NCBI GenBank assembly: GCA_964469765.1
Contig: CAYYAU010000004.1
Span: 1-19,280 of the forward strand
Source: CAYYAU01 sp964469765 [NCBI: uncultured Clostridia bacterium]
GTDB taxonomy: Bacteria; UBA6262; WVXT01; CAYYAU01
DNA: 19,280 bases
Direction: 5' to 3'
Under the pieces are notes generated by a model. The model was not told where the DNA came from, ran no database searches, and saw nothing but the letters and a program-made list of their open reading frames with translations. Positions 15,855 to 19,280 of this stretch are shown piece by piece (position 1 is the stretch's first letter; every line of letters starts with the position of its first letter). Made by a program: the position numbers and the translations under genes.

Positions 15855-17342
15855 TTAGTTACTCCTCTTCAGGGTAATTTTTCCTCTTCCTTTCCCTTTG
15901 TTTGAAACTGCAACAAAGAAATAAAGACCACTTGATACCAAATCTCCTTCATCATTTCTTCCATCCCAGAACCCGCCTCCTTTTTGAGGGTCTATTTCGG
16001 TAGTGTCCTCATCAAGTGTTCTAACAAGTTGTCCAGCTATATTGTAGATTCTTATATTTAATTGGCTACCCTTTAAGGATTCAGGAATTGCTATAGCAAC
16101 CACATCTCCCTTTTGAGGATTGAAAGGGTTTGGTCCTGATGTAACCTTTTCTATACCAGTTGCTGGATTATAGTATCTCTGTAAAAAGTTTGACCATTTA
16201 TTATCGCTTACAAATTTTACTGGATACCTTTTATTCTCATCAGTGTAACTCTCCACAAAGTCGGTTTTGTCTTCCGGAAAATAAATGGCTCTTCCTTTAG
16301 CATTATAGGAAGTGTTCTCTCCAACAAGAAAACCAGCATAGTTACTAATAATAAAGGACTCTAAAGCGGCTTTTACATTGGATGCCTTTTCCTTTACATT
16401 TTCATTTAAACAATTTTGTTCTATCTTATCTACAAAGTTCCATAGGTCTATTCCATAATATCCGGATTCCTCTGAGAATGCACAACAGCTTTGTCTTGCC
16501 TTCTGGATTCTTTGCCACTCAGGATTAACAGCAAAGAAACTCATTGAATTACTAAATTCGTTGATAGCAGTTATTACACTATCTAAATATTTCATATCCA
16601 CTGCGGATAATGTTGTTTCATAATCAATGCCACTGTATCTTTGTTTATATCTATTAACTATCACCTTTGAAAAATCAGAAGCAGTCATTGTGGAGTAGTT
16701 CACTAAATCATTTAAGATTGTATCATATGGCCATCCCCAAAATGGTTCAGATGCTTCAGAACTTACAACCACATCACACAAATCTTTCAATTCATAATCA
16801 ACCTCAATCATCCCCATAAGACAGGCATCAAATCCAATAAGGTCAATAACAACACCCTGCTCCTTAGCAATCCTAATCCCCTCTTGAATCTCAGATGTAT
16901 ATAACCAGTCACTGTTTATTACATCCTGGCAGCATGCCCGGGAAGGAGCTCGCCAACCACTACCATGATTCCATAAGATTAATGCATTTTTTGTTGCTGG
17001 GTAGTTTTCAATACAGAATTGGATAAATCTCTGTAAAGTAACTGGGTTTCCCATATTTACCTCTTCATCCCAGAGGTATTGGTCTAAATTAACCTTGCTT
17101 CCATTGACAATCCTATAAAGGTGCGTATCGCTATAATAAGACTTATCTACAAGAAGAAGTATGTTTACATTCTCTGTATCTGAAACAGAAAGCATCTCAT
17201 TAATATCTCCATTTGTAGCTATATCAAGGTCATTATCACCATCCATATAGACCATAAAATTCCAGTCAGCTGAAAAAATCATACCACCAAAATACAAATA
17301 TACTAATAAAAATATCTGTATAATTTTAAGAATCTTTTTCAT
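15855..17342 (-). CDS. Secreted clostripain-family (C11) cysteine peptidase with FlgD-like C-terminal domain
   Basis: A 495-residue protein with an N-terminal signal peptide or anchor (about 1-24). A caspase-fold C11 peptidase domain follows (DWNFMVYMDGDNDLD at 26-40). The catalytic dyad is H126 (LILWNHGSGW) and C174 (IGFDACLMGM), and the conserved S-S-E-A-S-E-P ... GWPYD follows. Clostripain relatives cleave after basic residues; specificity here is unknown. Residues 396-495 form a FlgD Ig-like domain (GPNPFNP, IYNIAGQLVRTL, FWDGRNDEGDLVSSGLYFF), ending in GKITLKR. Such tails often occur on exported proteins and can act like a type IX sorting signal. The next gene, 39 bases on, is PorV-like. 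No clear ribosome site. Confidence 0.9.
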   Translation of the reverse strand: MKKILKIIQIFLLVYLYFGGMIFSADWNFMVYMDGDNDLDIATNGDINEMLSVSDTENVNILLLVDKSYYSDTHLYRIVNGSKVNLDQYLWDEEVNMGNPVTLQRFIQFCIENYPATKNALILWNHGSGWRAPSRACCQDVINSDWLYTSEIQEGIRIAKEQGVVIDLIGFDACLMGMIEVDYELKDLCDVVVSSEASEPFWGWPYDTILNDLVNYSTMTASDFSKVIVNRYKQRYSGIDYETTLSAVDMKYLDSVITAINEFSNSMSFFAVNPEWQRIQKARQSCCAFSEESGYYGIDLWNFVDKIEQNCLNENVKEKASNVKAALESFIISNYAGFLVGENTSYNAKGRAIYFPEDKTDFVESYTDENKRYPVKFVSDNKWSNFLQRYYNPATGIEKVTSGPNPFNPQKGDVVAIAIPESLKGSQLNIRIYNIAGQLVRTLDEDTTEIDPQKGGGFWDGRNDEGDLVSSGLYFFVAVSNKGKGRGKITLKRSN

Positions 17343-17363
17343 ATTTTATTATCTATAAAAAAA

Positions 17364-18506
17364 TTAAAAATTATATCTCATTCCAATTGTTATATCATTT
17401 ATTGTTTCATCTATCCAGTGTGCATCATTAAAAAATGCATTATCCCCATAATAATTGCGCCTTTTCCATTGATAAGAAATATCACAAAATATTCTCTTAA
17501 TTAAAAAACCAAATCCCACTGAAATTCCTACATTCTGAATTGATTTGTCTTCATAAAAAGGTTCATTCCAAACACCATATCTGAATACTGTGTTTTTATT
17601 GATAAGGTGCTCTAAACCAAAACCAACCTTATAACTTGTATAATAATTTGGTTTGATTGTATCCCCTGTATCTCCATCATATATCTTAAAATTATCCCAG
17701 TTATGGTTATCAATCTGACACCCTACAAAAGAGTAGGGTTTCTTATATATGTATCCAAAACCAAAATGATAGCTTACAGGAAATAACCATTTCATATTTG
17801 ATTTCTTTAATTCTATATTTAAGGGCATATCCAAAGAAAAACCTATCCTAAATAAACCAACTTTAAGATACCCTCCTACTACAAAGTTATCCCCTTTAAA
17901 CTCTTCATTAATAACAGTAGAGGTGGAAGAACTACTATATAAAAAATATGTTTCTTTTTCCTTTTTCTTGCCGGTATAATTTTTATAACCAAATCCTAAA
18001 TCTACGATTTTATTTAATGTATACTTAACTCCAAATAAATTAGTATTGATATCACCTATTCTTTCTAATGTGTAACCACCAATCTTTTCTAAATCCTCGT
18101 TAAATAAATACTTTGTTGCTTTATAACTAAAAATAGAAAAAGGATAAAAGGCGTATCCAATATCAAATCTTTTATTTAACTTGTATGAAAAAGAAAAACT
18201 TAGCACTTGAAAATAAACATCAGAATTGTAATATGTGATTTCTTTTTCGCTAATTATCTTCTCGTTATTTGGCAAAAATGAGACATTTATAGAAAATCTA
18301 TTTCCATTAATCAACGATGGATTTATTATAAATTCCTCATTGGAAATGACCGAAACTTCACCCTTGCCTTTTGAACAACCAAAACTGTTAAGTATATATC
18401 CTTGATACTGCGTATCAAGATAAGAGTAACCAAAAACATCCAGAGAAAAAGAAAAAATCAGTATAAAAATAATTCCATAAATAAGTTTCAACTTTTTCTT
18501 CTCCAT
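17364..18506 (-). CDS. FadL/OmpP1-like outer-membrane beta-barrel protein
   Basis: A 380-residue protein with a basic, hydrophobic signal peptide (about 1-26, ending VFG-Y). Alternating-residue beta strands run throughout, and it ends with the aromatic terminus RYNF expected for Bam-inserted barrels. The strand pattern and repeated FGFGY / VGFGLEHLINKNTVFRYGVW blocks resemble the OmpP1/FadL/TodX group, which transports hydrophobic compounds. The match is by overall look rather than a specific motif, so the substrate is unknown. The canonical N-terminal hatch sequence is not obvious. It lies 21 bases upstream of the C11 peptidase gene and 55 bases after the partial barrel gene. Confidence 0.65.
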   Translation of the reverse strand: MEKKKLKLIYGIIFILIFSFSLDVFGYSYLDTQYQGYILNSFGCSKGKGEVSVISNEEFIINPSLINGNRFSINVSFLPNNEKIISEKEITYYNSDVYFQVLSFSFSYKLNKRFDIGYAFYPFSIFSYKATKYLFNEDLEKIGGYTLERIGDINTNLFGVKYTLNKIVDLGFGYKNYTGKKKEKETYFLYSSSSTSTVINEEFKGDNFVVGGYLKVGLFRIGFSLDMPLNIELKKSNMKWLFPVSYHFGFGYIYKKPYSFVGCQIDNHNWDNFKIYDGDTGDTIKPNYYTSYKVGFGLEHLINKNTVFRYGVWNEPFYEDKSIQNVGISVGFGFLIKRIFCDISYQWKRRNYYGDNAFFNDAHWIDETINDITIGMRYNF

Positions 18507-18561
18507 TTTATATTTTACAAATTATTATAAAATAAATAAAGTAAAAATAATGTAAAGATAT

Positions 18562-19280
18562 TCAAAATGTATAAGTATATTGAAATTTGATGTAATTTAC
18601 AACTGACCTAAATATAGAATTAATACTATCTTTTTGAGGATTGTTTTCTTTTAAAGCATTCCTTAAGTTAAATATCTGTTCAAACTTAATCCAAAAGGAT
18701 ACTGCCTTAGAAGGAGCAAAATCTAGAATAACGAAATACTTTGTTCCTTTTGGGTTCCCTTCAAAACTTGGTGTATAGGAAAGAAAGCTGTCCTGCCAAT
18801 AAGGTCTAATCTCACTTACATAAACCCAATGGTTATAGGTTAAAGGTGAATCAAATATAGAAAACCTTCCTGAAATTTTTAATTTTTCAGTAATTTTATG
18901 TGACACATTGAAGTAGGTAAGATTACCAAACTCCATTCTATTCAAATCTAGAATTCTCTGCCATCTGAACCTTTGGCAAAAGGTAAATTTAAAATTTTCG
19001 TTAGGAGAAATCTTAAAGATAAACTTTGTTGCATCTGTTGTTCTTTTAACACTCTTATAGTAATAATGTTGCTCATAATCTATTCTTGTTTTCTTCTTAA
19101 AATACTCTCTTTGATATTGAAAAATGAAATCCTTATCTGAAGATAATCTATAAGAAAAACTGAAGAAACTCTTATTATTCCAAGCAGGCTCAAACCCATC
19201 ATCTCCTTTAATCTTTCTTAAAGGCATAAAAGATAAAAAAAGTTTAATAAAATGGCTTGCAAAGATATTAAGAGTTCCTC
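18562..19280 (-). CDS. Outer-membrane beta-barrel-like protein, 5' end beyond window
   Basis: The frame stays open from the stop at 18562 to the window edge, giving 238 visible residues. The first ATG (19227) is internal, because the 17 codons upstream (GTLNIFASHFIKLF ...) contain no stop. The sequence is a series of amphipathic strands rich in F, Y and W with K/R/D turns, closing in QYTYTF. This aromatic end is typical of the last strand of a barrel. I cannot assign a family. It is the upstream member of the cell-envelope block, so a channel or surface role is plausible but unproven. The gene start and any promoter are outside the window. Confidence 0.6.
   Translation of the reverse strand, partial: GTLNIFASHFIKLFLSFMPLRKIKGDDGFEPAWNNKSFFSFSYRLSSDKDFIFQYQREYFKKKTRIDYEQHYYYKSVKRTTDATKFIFKISPNENFKFTFCQRFRWQRILDLNRMEFGNLTYFNVSHKITEKLKISGRFSIFDSPLTYNHWVYVSEIRPYWQDSFLSYTPSFEGNPKGTKYFVILDFAPSKAVSFWIKFEQIFNLRNALKENNPQKDSINSIFRSVVNYIKFQYTYTF

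Noticed and set aside
18524-18529. TATAAT on the minus strand as -10 of the FadL-like gene
   Set aside because: It lies only 18 bases before the ATG and has no -35 at proper spacing; such hexamers are common in AT-rich DNA.
1-19280. tRNA, rRNA, CRISPR array or transposase
   Set aside because: None was seen on either strand; the gaps are too short or filled with AT-rich or repeat DNA without such patterns.

Overview
The window is AT-rich DNA from a bacterium. Every gene I can support lies on the minus strand, packed tightly with short gaps or overlapping starts and stops. Four proteins have signal peptides or outer-membrane beta-barrel character (PorV-like, FadL-like, a C11 peptidase with a FlgD-type tail, and a second barrel cut by the window edge), so the cell should be diderm. 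The mix of housekeeping order, barrel proteins, FlgD-like tail domain and GC-richer interspersed repeats resembles uncultured candidate phyla such as Omnitrophota, Elusimicrobiota, WOR-3 or Firestonebacteria. I cannot fix the phylum by eye.

In transcription order (right to left): (1) 19280-14928 is a cell-envelope block: a partial barrel protein, a FadL/OmpP1-like barrel, a secreted clostripain-family peptidase and a PorV/UPF0164-like barrel. (2) 14896-5361 is a chaperone and translation block: a promoter with palindromes, then grpE, dnaK, dnaJ, rsmE, mtaB, lepA, lepB and a GldA/EgsA-type dehydrogenase. This resembles the Bacillus lepA-hemW-hrcA-grpE-dnaK-dnaJ-prmA-rsmE-mtaB cluster, but hrcA, hemW and prmA are absent and lepA lies at the other end. 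(3) 5238-3633 is a sulfur/redox block behind a good extended -10 promoter: cysE, an RseC/SoxR-reducing-type membrane protein and a MOSC-domain protein, with overlapping reading frames. (4) 3482-429 is yebC-ruvC-ruvA-ruvB, the Holliday-junction set. It is followed by a short two-helix membrane protein (403-122) that looks like a chemoreceptor/HAMP-type protein cut off at its second helix.

No gap exceeds 300 bases. The larger gaps (2069-2204, 3483-3632, 5158-5360, 12112-12308) are largely filled by repeat-like DNA: AT-rich simple repeats, a GC-richer hairpin family seen twice (once inside the end of a coding region), a 34-bp tandem palindromic unit, and a CCGCGTTAATC-type repeat. I found no rRNA, tRNA, CRISPR array, transposase or convincing intrinsic terminator.

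Most genes are ordinary housekeeping genes. The points worth a second look are the divergent RuvA (acidic pin and second HhH hairpin lost) beside a RuvB with an altered Walker A, a DnaK lacking the diderm-type N-terminal insertion in an apparently diderm cell, and the PorV-like/peptidase pairing that recalls type IX-like secretion. I see no clear new multi-gene system.
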